Shown here: one piece after another, positions 1 through 7,886 of the stretch | How the letters are laid out: every line of letters starts with the position of its first letter | Numbering within the stretch: the stretch's first letter is position 1 | Origin: Betaproteobacteria bacterium | GTDB taxonomy: Bacteria; Pseudomonadota; Gammaproteobacteria; Burkholderiales; Usitatibacteraceae | Assembly (NCBI GenBank): GCA_016791265.1 | Contig: JAEUMY010000003.1 | Coordinates: forward strand, 1-64,000 | Length of the DNA: 64,000 nucleotides | Direction of reading: 5' to 3' | Translations under genes and position numbers: made by a program | Notes under the pieces: generated by a model | The model's database searches: none | Told to the model about the DNA's origin: nothing | The model's input: only the letters and a program-made list of their open reading frames with translations

Positions 1-1
1 T

Positions 2-313
2 TTGCTGGCGCTCTATCAGCCGCGCGCCAACGCCCCGCTGGACGAGATCGCCCAGCTCTGCGGCTTCCCCGGCAAGTTGGGCATGGATGGCAGCCAGGTG
101 TGGCAGACCTTTCTCGATGGCGGCATTGCGAATATTCGCAATTACTGCGAGACCGACGTGATGAACACCTATCTCGTGTTCCTCAAGTTCCAGCTCATGC
201 GTGGCGTGCACAACAAGGCGCAGCATGAGGCGGAGATTCAGTTTCTGAAAGACTTTCTCAAGGCGCAGGAGGGGGCGCACTGGAAGGAGTTTTTTGGGGC
301 GTGGAACGGCTAG
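2..313 (+). CDS. 3'-5' exonuclease (PolB-exonuclease-like), C-terminal part, cut by window start
   Basis: The reading frame enters from the left edge, so only about 103 C-terminal residues are visible. The segment around NYCETDVMNTYL, with a following leucine- and glutamine-rich helical tail, matches my memory of the end of the predicted 3'-5' exonuclease family related to the PolB proofreading domain (DNA_pol_B_exo2), where the YCETD block carries a metal-binding aspartate. The last 59 codons (from the palindrome at 128) recur about 95% identical at 1413-1588, so this gene's 3' end has been duplicated. It ends GAWNG followed by TAG. The catalytic N-terminal part is outside the window, so the family call rests on the tail alone. 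Confidence 0.75.
   Translation: MLALYQPRANAPLDEIAQLCGFPGKLGMDGSQVWQTFLDGGIANIRNYCETDVMNTYLVFLKFQLMRGVHNKAQHEAEIQFLKDFLKAQEGAHWKEFFGAWNG
128..139. repeat. Palindrome GCGAATATTCGC, copy 1
   Basis: Inside the partial exonuclease gene, reads ANIR. Symmetry extends to 18 bp (125-142). Also marks the left edge of the duplicated segment. Confidence 0.97.
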
Positions 314-330
314 CCATTCAGCCCTTGCGA

Positions 331-363
331 GTTGCTAAACATTTATGCAAAATGTTTAGCAAC
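331..363. promoter_or_regulatory. Perfect inverted repeat before the nucleotidyltransferase gene (putative operator)
   Basis: Arms of 14 bp (331-344, GTTGCTAAACATTT, and its complement at 350-363) flank the 5-base spacer ATGCA. The repeat ends one base before the ATG at 365 and has no T-run, so an operator for autoregulation is more likely than a terminator. It is AT-rich against its surroundings. The binding protein is unknown; it could be the downstream product or a host regulator. Confidence 0.7.
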
Positions 364-364
364 C

Positions 365-1408
365 ATGCGCTACGCCGAACTTTCCCTTGCCGCCCAGACC
401 GCCTACGCCGAGTTGGCAGAGCAGACGCGCGCCTTTGAACTCAATCAGGCACTGTCGGGCCAGTCAGGCAGTTTTCAGAAGCTGCAGCGCAAGGGCCGGG
501 ACTACTGGTACTTCGCCTATCGCGACCTGGGTGACAAAGTGCGCATGGTCTACCTCGGCCCTGATGATGATGAGGTGCGCAAGGCAATCGATGGCGTGCA
601 GGCGAAGCGCGGTGGCCAGGCGACCGCGCCGCAAGCCAAGGCAGCACTCCAGCTCGGTTGCGCACCCGTGGCCCCCAAGCACTTCAGCATCATCAAACGC
701 CTGGCCGAGTATGGTTTCTTCCGTGCGGGCGGCGTCCTGATCGGCACCCATGCGTTCCTGGTCCTGGGCAACTTGCTCGGCGTGAAGTGGGCGTCCGGCG
801 CCACGACGCTGGACGTTGACTTTGCGCATGCCGGCAAGAATGTCTCCATCGCACTACCCGCTGACCTCAAGATTGACGTGCATGATGCGCTGACCTCGCT
901 GGAGATGGGGTTGCTGCCCATCTCGCAGTTCGATGGCAGCTTTGGCGCTCAATACCGCAACCCCAAGGATCAGGAGCTGCGCCTCGACTTCGTCACCAGC
1001 ATGACGCGGGACGGAAAAGCCGTGGTGATGCCGGACCTCAAGCTGGCGCTCGAGCCGCTCAAGTTCATGGAGTTCTCGTTGGAGGGCACTGTGCAAGGCT
1101 GCGTCATCGGCACGCGCGGCAGCTGCATCGTCAACCTGCCTGCGCCGGAGCGCATGGCGGTACACAAGCTGATCGTCTATGGCGAACGGCCCGTGCGCGA
1201 ACGCACCAAGGCCAACAAGGACTTGTTGCAAGCGGCGAGCCTGGCCAGCTACTTTCACGAGACGGGTGGTGAGGATGTGTTCAACGCCGCTTGGCGTGAT
1301 GCGTTGGGGCGAGGCAAGGGATGGAAGGAGCGCGCCAGGGAAGGGAAGGCGGCGCTGCTCAGGATGGCGCCGGAGTTGGAGATTCCGGGGTTGTGGAGGG
1401 AGAAGTGA
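365..1408 (+). CDS. GSU2403-like nucleotidyltransferase-fold protein
   Basis: About 347 residues. An N-terminal helical part (to about residue 90) precedes a nucleotidyltransferase-like core with GVLIGTHAFLVLGNLLG and TLDVDFA; the D-x-D pair is the expected metal-binding motif. This fits the GSU2403/NTP_transf_8 family, whose substrate is not established; related folds include toxins such as AbiEii and MenT. I chose the ATG at 365, just after the inverted repeat; a TTG at 332 would add 11 residues and place the repeat inside the gene. No partner antitoxin is obvious. The gene sits between two copies of the exonuclease 3' end, which suggests it arrived as an insertion. Confidence 0.7.
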   Translation: MRYAELSLAAQTAYAELAEQTRAFELNQALSGQSGSFQKLQRKGRDYWYFAYRDLGDKVRMVYLGPDDDEVRKAIDGVQAKRGGQATAPQAKAALQLGCAPVAPKHFSIIKRLAEYGFFRAGGVLIGTHAFLVLGNLLGVKWASGATTLDVDFAHAGKNVSIALPADLKIDVHDALTSLEMGLLPISQFDGSFGAQYRNPKDQELRLDFVTSMTRDGKAVVMPDLKLALEPLKFMEFSLEGTVQGCVIGTRGSCIVNLPAPERMAVHKLIVYGERPVRERTKANKDLLQAASLASYFHETGGEDVFNAAWRDALGRGKGWKERAREGKAALLRMAPELEIPGLWREK

Positions 1409-1412
1409 TGGT

Positions 1413-1424
1413 GCGAATATTCGC
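1413..1424. repeat. Palindrome GCGAATATTCGC, copy 2
   Basis: First bases of the duplicated exonuclease 3' end. Confidence 0.97.
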
Positions 1425-1604
1425 AACTACTGCGAGACCGACGTGATGAACACCTATCTCGTTTACCTCAAGTTCCAGCTCATGCGTGGCGTGCACAACA
1501 AGGCGCAGCATGAAGCGGAGATCCAGTTTCTGAAGGACTTTCTCAAGGCGCAGGAGGGGGCGCATTGGAGGGAGTTTTTGGGGGCGTGGTTGGGTCATGA
1601 TTAA
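1413..1604 (+). pseudogene. Duplicated 3' end of the exonuclease gene
   Basis: Positions 1413-1588 match 128-303 with nine mismatches in 176 bases by hand count, several of them silent. The frame reads ANIRNYCETDVMNTYL and ends GAWLGHD then TAA. It has no start of its own and is only the last 63 codons. The homology begins exactly at the GCGAATATTCGC palindrome and does not extend upstream. Either this is the original gene end displaced by an insertion that brought a replacement end, or an incoming fragment from a relative. Its stop overlaps the start of the next gene. Confidence 0.85.
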
Positions 1605-2862
1605 CCATTACGACCCACCACCTTCAATTCAACTACTACTCACTGAATTGAATGGCGTCAGAGCCTACGATCAAGCTAAGAAGGTCGTTAAGGGACTCAT
1701 TCCAGAATTACGTCGGCAGTCTCGAGTTCATGTCGAAACGGCATTAGGTTCTACTGAACAGTCGAAGGGTGGATTCGACGTTCACTTAGGAGGGGCGCTT
1801 GACGTATTTGCCGGATCGGGATGCGCGATGTTGGAATGCAGGCTTGCGGCGGCAGATCGTGTGGCACGCAGCGTTGGCTTGATTGCAGACCGCATTTGGA
1901 TGACTGACTCGTTTACATATGATTTCGCTGACTTTGGACGAGCGACTAATGCCAAGATTGATAAGGTGCTTGCCGACGCGCTTGTGCTTCAGCGTTTGTC
2001 GCCGCTAATTAATTCGGGGGTATTGAGGTTCTCACCCGGATTGCGCCCAGTCTGTCGTGGGTGCATGCACAAGTTCGACGGATTCTTGCAGGAGACCACG
2101 CTGAACGTGCTGGGGCGATTTGATAAGTCTTTTAGGCTGAAGAAGAGCAGAGGTGGCGAATTCTACATGGATACGGGGAACTGTTTTGATCCGCCAATCG
2201 TCTGGGGAGGCTTGGGATCTGGCGAAGCTGAGAAGCCAAACAGAAAGGAACTCACAGAAACAATCGTTGAAAGCGAAATCAGGTCTGCGCTTTGGATCGC
2301 GAGAGAGGCTTCGTCAACAAAAGGCGTTGTATTCTCGAATTCTCGCATTGGGCTGGCGGGCTTGATGGCTCGTGAGGGCCGCGTATTTAATGCAACTCAG
2401 TTGAGGATTCTTGAAGACCAACGGGAGTTTTCTATTCCTTGGGTTGATAGTCTAAGCCCTGCTCAGATTGTTCAACTGCGAGAGGAGGCTGCCGTTGCGC
2501 TTCCGGCCTTTAGAGAGCGGATAGCTACTGCGCTTGTTGCAAAGCGGTCTGGCAAGCCGGCTGCTGCGAGCGATGTAGTTGCGGAACTGCGTGAGCAAGC
2601 CGAATCCGTCAGGGCTGAGCTGTTGGTAAGGCAAAAGTCGGCACCCAGGTATTGGCATTCGACGTTCTCCCTTCTAGGACTTGGCCTTTCGGCTTACGGT
2701 CTTGCAAGCGATCAGTTAGTTGCTGGGGTTGCTGGATTGCTCCCTGTGATTCAGCTTTTGGTCCAGCACAAGTCCGGATTCGAAAAGGAGGCGGAGCTGT
2801 TGTCTACTAAGCCCGGATATGTTTTGGTCAAAGCAAAAGACATCTTGGCTCACAGCCACTAG
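1597..2862 (+). CDS. Hypothetical protein, AT-richer than its neighbours
   Basis: A 421-residue protein I do not recognise. The ATG at 1597 overlaps the TAA of the exonuclease fragment. Base use is clearly less GC-rich than the rest of the window, with many A/T-ending codons, suggesting transfer. The middle has a CRGCMHKF stretch (about residue 152) and a DTGNCFDPP stretch. The C-terminal third has a charged helical part (about 290-345), then two hydrophobic segments around residues 355-390, possibly membrane-inserted, and a short charged tail. Together with the nucleotidyltransferase it forms an accessory patch. A defence or mobile-element role is possible, but nothing in the sequence proves it. 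Confidence 0.6.
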   Translation: MINHYDPPPSIQLLLTELNGVRAYDQAKKVVKGLIPELRRQSRVHVETALGSTEQSKGGFDVHLGGALDVFAGSGCAMLECRLAAADRVARSVGLIADRIWMTDSFTYDFADFGRATNAKIDKVLADALVLQRLSPLINSGVLRFSPGLRPVCRGCMHKFDGFLQETTLNVLGRFDKSFRLKKSRGGEFYMDTGNCFDPPIVWGGLGSGEAEKPNRKELTETIVESEIRSALWIAREASSTKGVVFSNSRIGLAGLMAREGRVFNATQLRILEDQREFSIPWVDSLSPAQIVQLREEAAVALPAFRERIATALVAKRSGKPAAASDVVAELREQAESVRAELLVRQKSAPRYWHSTFSLLGLGLSAYGLASDQLVAGVAGLLPVIQLLVQHKSGFEKEAELLSTKPGYVLVKAKDILAHSH

Positions 2863-4022
2863 CTCGTGGGTCTTCTAAACGGACTGCTCTCACTCAGTTC
2901 GTCCAGCCTCTCCTCAATCCCGCTCGTCTCCCGCCGCAAGTAATCCTCCACCGCCTTCGCAAACTGCGGCTGCTTCAACCAGTGCGCTGACCAGGTCTTG
3001 ACCGGCAGAAATCCGCGCGCGAGCTTGTGTGCGCCTTGAGCGCCGCCTTCGAAGAGCTGAATCCCACGCTCAATGCAGAACTGGATGGCCTGGTAGTAGC
3101 AGGTGTCGAAATGCAGGCCGCTCACGAAATCCGTGGCACCCCAGTAGCGGCCGTAGAGCGTGTGCGCGTTGAAGAGATTCAGCGCGGCGCAGATGCGCTG
3201 GCCGCGGCACCTGCCCACGACCATGAGCAGGTTGTCCGACATGCGCTCGGCGATGGCGGTGAAGAACTCACGGTTCAGGTAGGGCGTGGAGCGATGTTCG
3301 CGATAGGTCTTTACGTAGCAGGCGTGGAAGAAATCCCAGTCCTCCTCGCGAATATTCGCGCCAACGAGGTGCTGGAAAGTCACCCCGGCCTCTGCCACCT
3401 TCCGCCGCTCCTGCTTGATGCGTTTGCGCTTGTCGTGGCTCATGGCGGCGAGGTAGTCGTCGAAGGACTTGAACCCCGCATTGCGCCAGTGGAACTGGAT
3501 GGTGGTGCGGCGCATGAGTCCTTCCTGCTCCATGAGGTCGATCTCGGCATCGGGCGGGAAGAGGATGTGCAGTGACGACACCTCGCTGGACCGCGCGGCG
3601 TTGACGGCGAGTTCAAGCAGCTGCAAGCGGTCTGCGTCATTCGTGGCCATCAGCCGTGAGCCGGTGCAGGGGGTGAATGGCACGGCGGACAAGAGCTTGG
3701 GGAAGTAGGGCAGACCTGAACGCTCATAGGCGTCAGCCCAGGCCCAGTCGAAGACATATTCACCGTAGGAATGCAGCTTGACGTAAAGCGGCATGGCGGC
3801 GACGAGCATGTTCTCGCGCCAAAGCGTCAGGGTTTGCGGTATCCAACCCGATTCGGCGTTGGCGCAGCCGGTCTCTTGCAGGCTGTGCAACCAGGCGTGG
3901 GAAAGCGTCGGGTTGCCGTCGGTGAGGGCATCCCAATCTGCGGCCGGGATGTCGGCAAGGCTGTCGAGAATTCTGGGTTCGGCGGGCGCCGGAATGGGTG
4001 GGTGACGGGCTGGCGAGGACAT
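2859..4022 (-). CDS. GNAT/FemAB-like acyltransferase family protein (DUF482)
   Basis: About 387 residues starting MSSPARHPPIP at 4022; an in-frame open stretch upstream runs through intergenic repeats and is not coding. Blocks such as WDFFHACYVKTYREH, YLNREFF, GRYWG and FEGGAQGAHKLARGF are typical of the DUF482/FemAB-like branch of the GNAT fold, often annotated as N-acetyltransferase or peptidoglycan biosynthesis protein; the substrate is not known. One exact GCGAATATTCGC copy (3348-3359) lies inside and reads ANIR. The 3' end overlaps the convergent unknown gene by 4 bp, so no terminator fits between them. Confidence 0.8.
   Translation of the reverse strand: MSSPARHPPIPAPAEPRILDSLADIPAADWDALTDGNPTLSHAWLHSLQETGCANAESGWIPQTLTLWRENMLVAAMPLYVKLHSYGEYVFDWAWADAYERSGLPYFPKLLSAVPFTPCTGSRLMATNDADRLQLLELAVNAARSSEVSSLHILFPPDAEIDLMEQEGLMRRTTIQFHWRNAGFKSFDDYLAAMSHDKRKRIKQERRKVAEAGVTFQHLVGANIREEDWDFFHACYVKTYREHRSTPYLNREFFTAIAERMSDNLLMVVGRCRGQRICAALNLFNAHTLYGRYWGATDFVSGLHFDTCYYQAIQFCIERGIQLFEGGAQGAHKLARGFLPVKTWSAHWLKQPQFAKAVEDYLRRETSGIEERLDELSESSPFRRPTS
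3348..3359. repeat. Palindrome GCGAATATTCGC, copy 3
   Basis: Inside the GNAT gene, reads ANIR. Confidence 0.97.
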
Positions 4023-4089
4023 GGCTGATCGCAAGGGTAGCAAGTCAGACCTCGTCCCGCGTCTATAATTTCGGCTTGTCGCAAGCAAT

Positions 4090-4101
4090 GCGAATATTCG
4101 C
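4090..4101. repeat. Palindrome GCGAATATTCGC, copy 4
   Basis: Divergent gap upstream of nadE, left of the C/G-run repeat. Confidence 0.97.
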
Positions 4102-4118
4102 AGGCATCTCAGGAATTG

Positions 4119-4212
4119 CTTCCCCCTTTGAAAAAGGGGGATTGAGGGAGACTTGGTTTTGTCCCCGCTGCACGGCAAATCCCCCCTAACCCCCCTTTGC
4201 AAAGGGGGGAAC
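4119..4212. repeat. C/G-run hairpin repeat, copy 1 (MITE- or REP-like)
   Basis: Two hairpins (CCCCCTTTGAAAAAGGGGG at 4122-4140 and one around 4190-4208) are joined so that the whole stretch is a long imperfect inverted repeat of about 94 bp. A related copy is at 8789-8880. Similar blocks with CCCCCTTT/AAAGGGGG ends are scattered through many proteobacterial genomes. Here it lies in the divergent gap before nadE, and an exact GCGAATATTCGC follows eight bases after its right end. Confidence 0.75.
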
Positions 4213-4219
4213 TGACGGT

Positions 4220-4231
4220 GCGAATATTCGC
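4220..4231. repeat. Palindrome GCGAATATTCGC, copy 5
   Basis: Right of the C/G-run repeat, 44 bp before nadE. Confidence 0.97.
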
Positions 4232-4275
4232 GAGCATCACCAGCCCCCAGTCCCCAGCCCCCAGTCCCCCCCCAA

Positions 4276-5874
4276 ATGAAAATCGCCGTCGCCCAGATCA
4301 ACACCACCGTTGGAGATTTCGCGGGCAACATGGCGCGCGTGCTGGACGCCATGGCCAAAGCGAAAGCGGGCGGGGCCACGCTGCTGGTGGCGCCGGAGCT
4401 GGCGCTCTCCGGCTATCCGCCGGAGGACCTGCTCTACCGCGAGGATTTCAGTCGCCAGGCCGAGGCGGCTTTGCAGCAGGTGGCGGCCGCGGCACAGGGC
4501 ATCGCAGTCATCGTGGGTTATCCGAGAACCGAGCGGGGAGTCCGCTACAACTCGGCCGCACTGTGTCGTGACGGCAAGGTGGCGGACCATTACGACAAGC
4601 AGAAGCTGCCCAACTACCGCGTGTTCGACGAGAAGCGCTACTTCGAAGCCGGCCACGTGCCGCTGGTGTTCGAGCATGAAGGCCGCCGCATCGGCGTCAC
4701 CATTTGCGAGGACTTGTGGTTCCCCGAGCCGGCCGCGCAGGCCAAGGCTGCGGGTGCGGAGCTGCTGCTCTCGCTCAACGCCTCGCCGTATCACCTGGAC
4801 AAGCTGAACGAGCGCTACGAGGTCATGCGCGCCCGCGTGCGCGAGACCGGGCTGCCGCTGCTCTACGTGCATTGGACGGGCGGGCAGGACGAGCTGGTGT
4901 TCGATGGCGCGTCGTTCGCGCTGGATGCGGCGGGCAAGTTGACCTATCAGGCGCCGTCGTTTGCGGAAACCGTGGATATCGTCGAGTTCGCCGGCAGCGC
5001 CGTGGCGGGCTCGATCGCGCCCGCGCAGTCGCTGGAGGCGACGGTGTACCAGGGCCTGGTCACCGGGGTGCGCGACTACGTGAACAAGAACGGCTTTCCC
5101 GGGGTACTGCTGGGTCTCTCCGGCGGCATCGATTCGGCGCTGGTGCTGGCGCTGGTCGTGGATGCGCTGGGCAAGGACCGCGTGCATGCGGTGATGATGC
5201 CGTCCGACTACACCGCGAGCATCAGCGTGGAGGATGCGCGCGAGATGGTGAAGATCCTCGGCGTGAAATACAGCGAGATCGCCATCAAGCCCATGTTCGA
5301 GGCGTTCAACGCAGCGCTGGCGGACAACTTCAAGGGCCGGGCCGAGGACACGACGGAAGAGAACCTGCAGTCGCGCATTCGCGGCACGCTGCTCATGGCC
5401 ATGAGCAACAAGTTTGGCGACATCGTCATCACCACCGGCAACAAGAGCGAAATGGCCACGGGCTACGCCACGCTGTATGGCGACATGGCGGGCGGTTTCG
5501 CGCTCTTGAAGGACATCAGCAAGATGCTGGTTTATCGCTTGTCGAACTATCGCAACACGCTGGGCCGCGTGATTCCCCAGCGGGTCATCGATCGCCCGCC
5601 GTCAGCCGAGCTGCGGCCGGACCAGAAGGATCAGGATTCGCTGCCGCCGTATGACATTCTCGATGCCATCATCGAGCGCTTCATGGAGCAGGACCAGAGT
5701 CCGGAGACCATCATCGCCGCCGGCTTCGATGCGGCCACGGTGCGCAAGGTGGTGCGCCTCATCCAGGTGAACGAATACAAGCGCCGCCAGGCGCCGGTGG
5801 GTGTCCGCATCACGCCGCGAGGCTTTGGCAAGGACTGGCGCTATCCGATAACATCAAAGTACAAGCCACAATGA
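4276..5874 (+). CDS. nadE: Glutamine-dependent NAD+ synthetase
   Basis: A 532-residue two-domain enzyme converting deamido-NAD+ to NAD+ in the last step of NAD synthesis. The N-terminal nitrilase-like glutaminase (about 1-250) shows the Glu of PELALSGYPPEDLL, the Lys of KQKLPNY and the Cys of TICEDLWFP. The C-terminal synthetase (about 270-532) has the ATP pyrophosphatase loop GLSGGIDSALV and the TTGNKSEMATGY block. Length and both active sites are complete, so the enzyme should use glutamine directly. glnB follows after 40 bp, a pairing that links NAD synthesis with nitrogen status, although co-transcription is only inferred from spacing. Confidence 0.97.
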   Translation: MKIAVAQINTTVGDFAGNMARVLDAMAKAKAGGATLLVAPELALSGYPPEDLLYREDFSRQAEAALQQVAAAAQGIAVIVGYPRTERGVRYNSAALCRDGKVADHYDKQKLPNYRVFDEKRYFEAGHVPLVFEHEGRRIGVTICEDLWFPEPAAQAKAAGAELLLSLNASPYHLDKLNERYEVMRARVRETGLPLLYVHWTGGQDELVFDGASFALDAAGKLTYQAPSFAETVDIVEFAGSAVAGSIAPAQSLEATVYQGLVTGVRDYVNKNGFPGVLLGLSGGIDSALVLALVVDALGKDRVHAVMMPSDYTASISVEDAREMVKILGVKYSEIAIKPMFEAFNAALADNFKGRAEDTTEENLQSRIRGTLLMAMSNKFGDIVITTGNKSEMATGYATLYGDMAGGFALLKDISKMLVYRLSNYRNTLGRVIPQRVIDRPPSAELRPDQKDQDSLPPYDILDAIIERFMEQDQSPETIIAAGFDAATVRKVVRLIQVNEYKRRQAPVGVRITPRGFGKDWRYPITSKYKPQ

Positions 5875-5914
5875 CGCTGCTGACCCAGCATCAGCCACCG
5901 CCAGGGAGTTGTGA

Positions 5915-6253
<339 letters not shown>

Positions 6254-6287
6254 TCTGTTTTGCAGCAGCGCAAAAGGCCATGATTCC

Positions 6288-6317
6288 TTACGGTTTTTGT
6301 CTCGAATGTGGTAACTT
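6288..6317 (+). promoter_or_regulatory. Possible sigma-70 promoter for the 45-residue membrane protein gene
   Basis: TTACGG at 6288-6293 and TAACTT at 6312-6317 are 18 bp apart, in the gap after glnB and about 50 bp before the small gene. The match is weak and unsupported by other evidence. Confidence 0.25.
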
Positions 6318-6364
6318 AGCCGCCATCAGTCCGGACACGCCGGGCCAGAAGAGGGGATGACAAC

Positions 6365-6502
6365 ATGTTGTTGGCGGCTTTCTACGTATTTTCCATCCTG
6401 TGCATCGTGCTTTATTACACCGGGCATCTGAAGCGCTGGAATTGCGAATGGATTCTCATCGTGCTGGCGGTGGCCGTGTTTCCGGCGGTCTTGTTCCTCT
6501 GA
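6365..6502 (+). CDS. Small hypothetical membrane protein (45 residues)
   Basis: The ATG at 6365 follows a purine-rich GAGGGGATGACAAC ribosome-binding region. The product, starting MLLAAFYVFSIL and ending in a second hydrophobic run VLAVAVFPAVLFL, is two hydrophobic helices joined by a short polar link (GHLKRWNCEW). It sits between glnB and a strong terminator at 6547-6573, which fits a real final gene of this transcription unit. I know no family for it. A role near P-II or ammonium transport is only a guess from position. Confidence 0.6.
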   Translation: MLLAAFYVFSILCIVLYYTGHLKRWNCEWILIVLAVAVFPAVLFL

Positions 6503-6518
6503 CATCCGTCCAGGCGCT

Positions 6519-6530
6519 GCGAATATTCGC
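6519..6530. repeat. Palindrome GCGAATATTCGC, copy 6
   Basis: Convergent gap before the terminator at 6547. Confidence 0.97.
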
Positions 6531-6546
6531 ACCCGAATTCCCAATG

Positions 6547-6573
6547 AAAAACCCGCCTTCCGGCGGGTTTTTT
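6547..6573 (+). terminator. Rho-independent terminator after the small membrane protein gene
   Basis: The stem AAACCCGCC/GGCGGGTTT with loop TTCC is followed by a T-run on the plus strand. A-residues on the other side give a partial T-run on the minus strand, so it may also end the convergent YciI-type gene. Confidence 0.88.
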
Positions 6574-6598
6574 GTTTGCCAGGCTGCAACGCATCCGA

Positions 6599-7282
6599 TC
6601 AGGGAAAGATGCCGCTCGGGACGGTCCAGAAGAATGTCTCCAGCTTGAGGCGACCGGCCTTGACCGCCGGGTCGTCTGCTGCCAGCGCCTGCGCGGCCTC
6701 CAGCGTGTCCAGTTTGAACAGGAAGACGCCTCGCCGGTTTCCGCCGCCGGCGAACGGCCCGGCGATCGCCAGCTTGCCGGCCTCATGCATCTTGTTGATG
6801 TGGCCCATGTGTCCGGCCTGGATGGCCTTGATCTCGTCTGGTGTGTGTCCGGTGGCCGGGCCTGCGACCAGCAGGCCGAAGACGTAGCGCGTTTCCTTTT
6901 CCACCTTGGCGATGGGCTTGATGAAGGCGCGTGCTGCGAACCAGGTCAGCGACTCGGGCTTCAGCTTGCCGGCTTTCACCAGGGGCAGCTCGGCGATGAT
7001 GGCGGCCGCGTCCTCGGGCTTTTCGGTCTTCACCAGCACCAGGCCGCGCAGATTGCCGGCCTCGGTTACCGGGCCGGCCGCGGCGATCTTGCCGGACTCC
7101 ATGAGGCCGCGGAGCGCGTCAGCCTGCGCTTTCGCTTCCGCATCCGTGGGCGCCTCGCCCTGCGCGTTGAGTAGCGTGAGCTGCATGCGCCCCATGTCGT
7201 ACTCCGGCTTCATCTGCGCCTGCGCGCTCGATACGCAGAGCGCGCAGATCGCCAGGATGAAAAGGCGAATATTCGCAATCAT
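6599..7282 (-). CDS. Exported protein with two YciI-like domains
   Basis: About 227 residues. The start MIANIRLFILAICALC begins a signal peptide ending near SAQAQ; GAGGGGAGATAAC upstream supports this start. Two YCII-type ferredoxin-like domains follow. The first (about 30-120) is degenerate. The second (about 125-220) has GHMGHINKM with the family's usual histidine, GPFAGGGNRRGVFLF and a DDPAVKAG block. YciI proteins are normally about 100 residues and cytoplasmic, so an exported tandem form is unusual. An exact palindrome copy (7265-7276) encodes residues 3-6 of the signal peptide. Function is unknown; enzyme activity of YciI proteins is generally unproven. Confidence 0.8.
   Translation of the reverse strand: MIANIRLFILAICALCVSSAQAQMKPEYDMGRMQLTLLNAQGEAPTDAEAKAQADALRGLMESGKIAAAGPVTEAGNLRGLVLVKTEKPEDAAAIIAELPLVKAGKLKPESLTWFAARAFIKPIAKVEKETRYVFGLLVAGPATGHTPDEIKAIQAGHMGHINKMHEAGKLAIAGPFAGGGNRRGVFLFKLDTLEAAQALAADDPAVKAGRLKLETFFWTVPSGIFP
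7265..7276. repeat. Palindrome GCGAATATTCGC, copy 7
   Basis: In the signal peptide of the YciI-type gene, reads ANIR. Confidence 0.97.
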
Positions 7283-7306
7283 GTTATCTCCCCTCATTGA
7301 GTCGTC

Positions 7307-7876
7307 TCAGCCCGCCTGATCGTAGGCCGCCTTCAGCCAGCCGACCAGCTCCGCATTGATGTCCTTCGCACTTTCCACCCGCACACGGTGCGACACCATG
7401 GCGTTGAAGCTGCCCGAAGCTTCCAGCTTTCCGGCCGGCGCCACGCCCTTGAGGTTGATGCCGACATCCAGCCGCGTGGCGGTGGAGGGCTGGATCAGCG
7501 CGAATTGCTTCTTCCGGCGCAGGCTGACATAGGTCTTCTTGGGCGAGAACTCGATATCGCCGCCGAACTTGGCGATCTTCTTCGCGAGATCGTCGTAGAG
7601 CGGCTTCAGCGCAGCCTTGGCGCCAGCGTATTGCGCACCGAGCAGGTCATCACCCGCCGGTGCCTCAGCGCCGAATTCGCCGCGTGCCGTCAGGGCGATG
7701 AGGTTGGCATTGCCGTGGCCGATGCCGTGTTCCTCCTTCAGCCATTTCACCATCTCGCCGTGCTTCTCGAACTTCTGCGCCTTCACCAGCTTGGCCCACT
7801 GCTCGACCGATTTGCCGGTGCTGGCCTGGATGTTCTTCATCTGCGTTTCGACAGCCTTGTCGATTGCGGTTGCCAT
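7307..7876 (-). CDS. DUF4287 plus DUF5655 domain protein
   Basis: A 189-residue soluble protein. The first 75 residues (MQASTGKS-like opening, with GHGNANLIAL) match the DUF4287 helical domain. The rest (about 90-189), with FSPKKTYVSLRRKKQFALIQPS and a closing SAKDINAEL, matches DUF5655. This combination is common in proteobacteria, often beside SRPBCC proteins as here, but no function is established. The start at 7876 is preceded by a GGAG motif. It lies 10 bp downstream of the SRPBCC gene and is probably co-transcribed with the ArsR/SRPBCC pair. Confidence 0.82.
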   Translation of the reverse strand: MATAIDKAVETQMKNIQASTGKSVEQWAKLVKAQKFEKHGEMVKWLKEEHGIGHGNANLIALTARGEFGAEAPAGDDLLGAQYAGAKAALKPLYDDLAKKIAKFGGDIEFSPKKTYVSLRRKKQFALIQPSTATRLDVGINLKGVAPAGKLEASGSFNAMVSHRVRVESAKDINAELVGWLKAAYDQAG

Positions 7877-7886
7877 GATCGTCTCC

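Noticed and set aside
4023..4379. A longer GNAT protein starting at 4379
   Set aside because: The extension translates the C/G-run repeat and two palindromes and part of nadE antisense; MSSPARHPP at 4022 is a better start.
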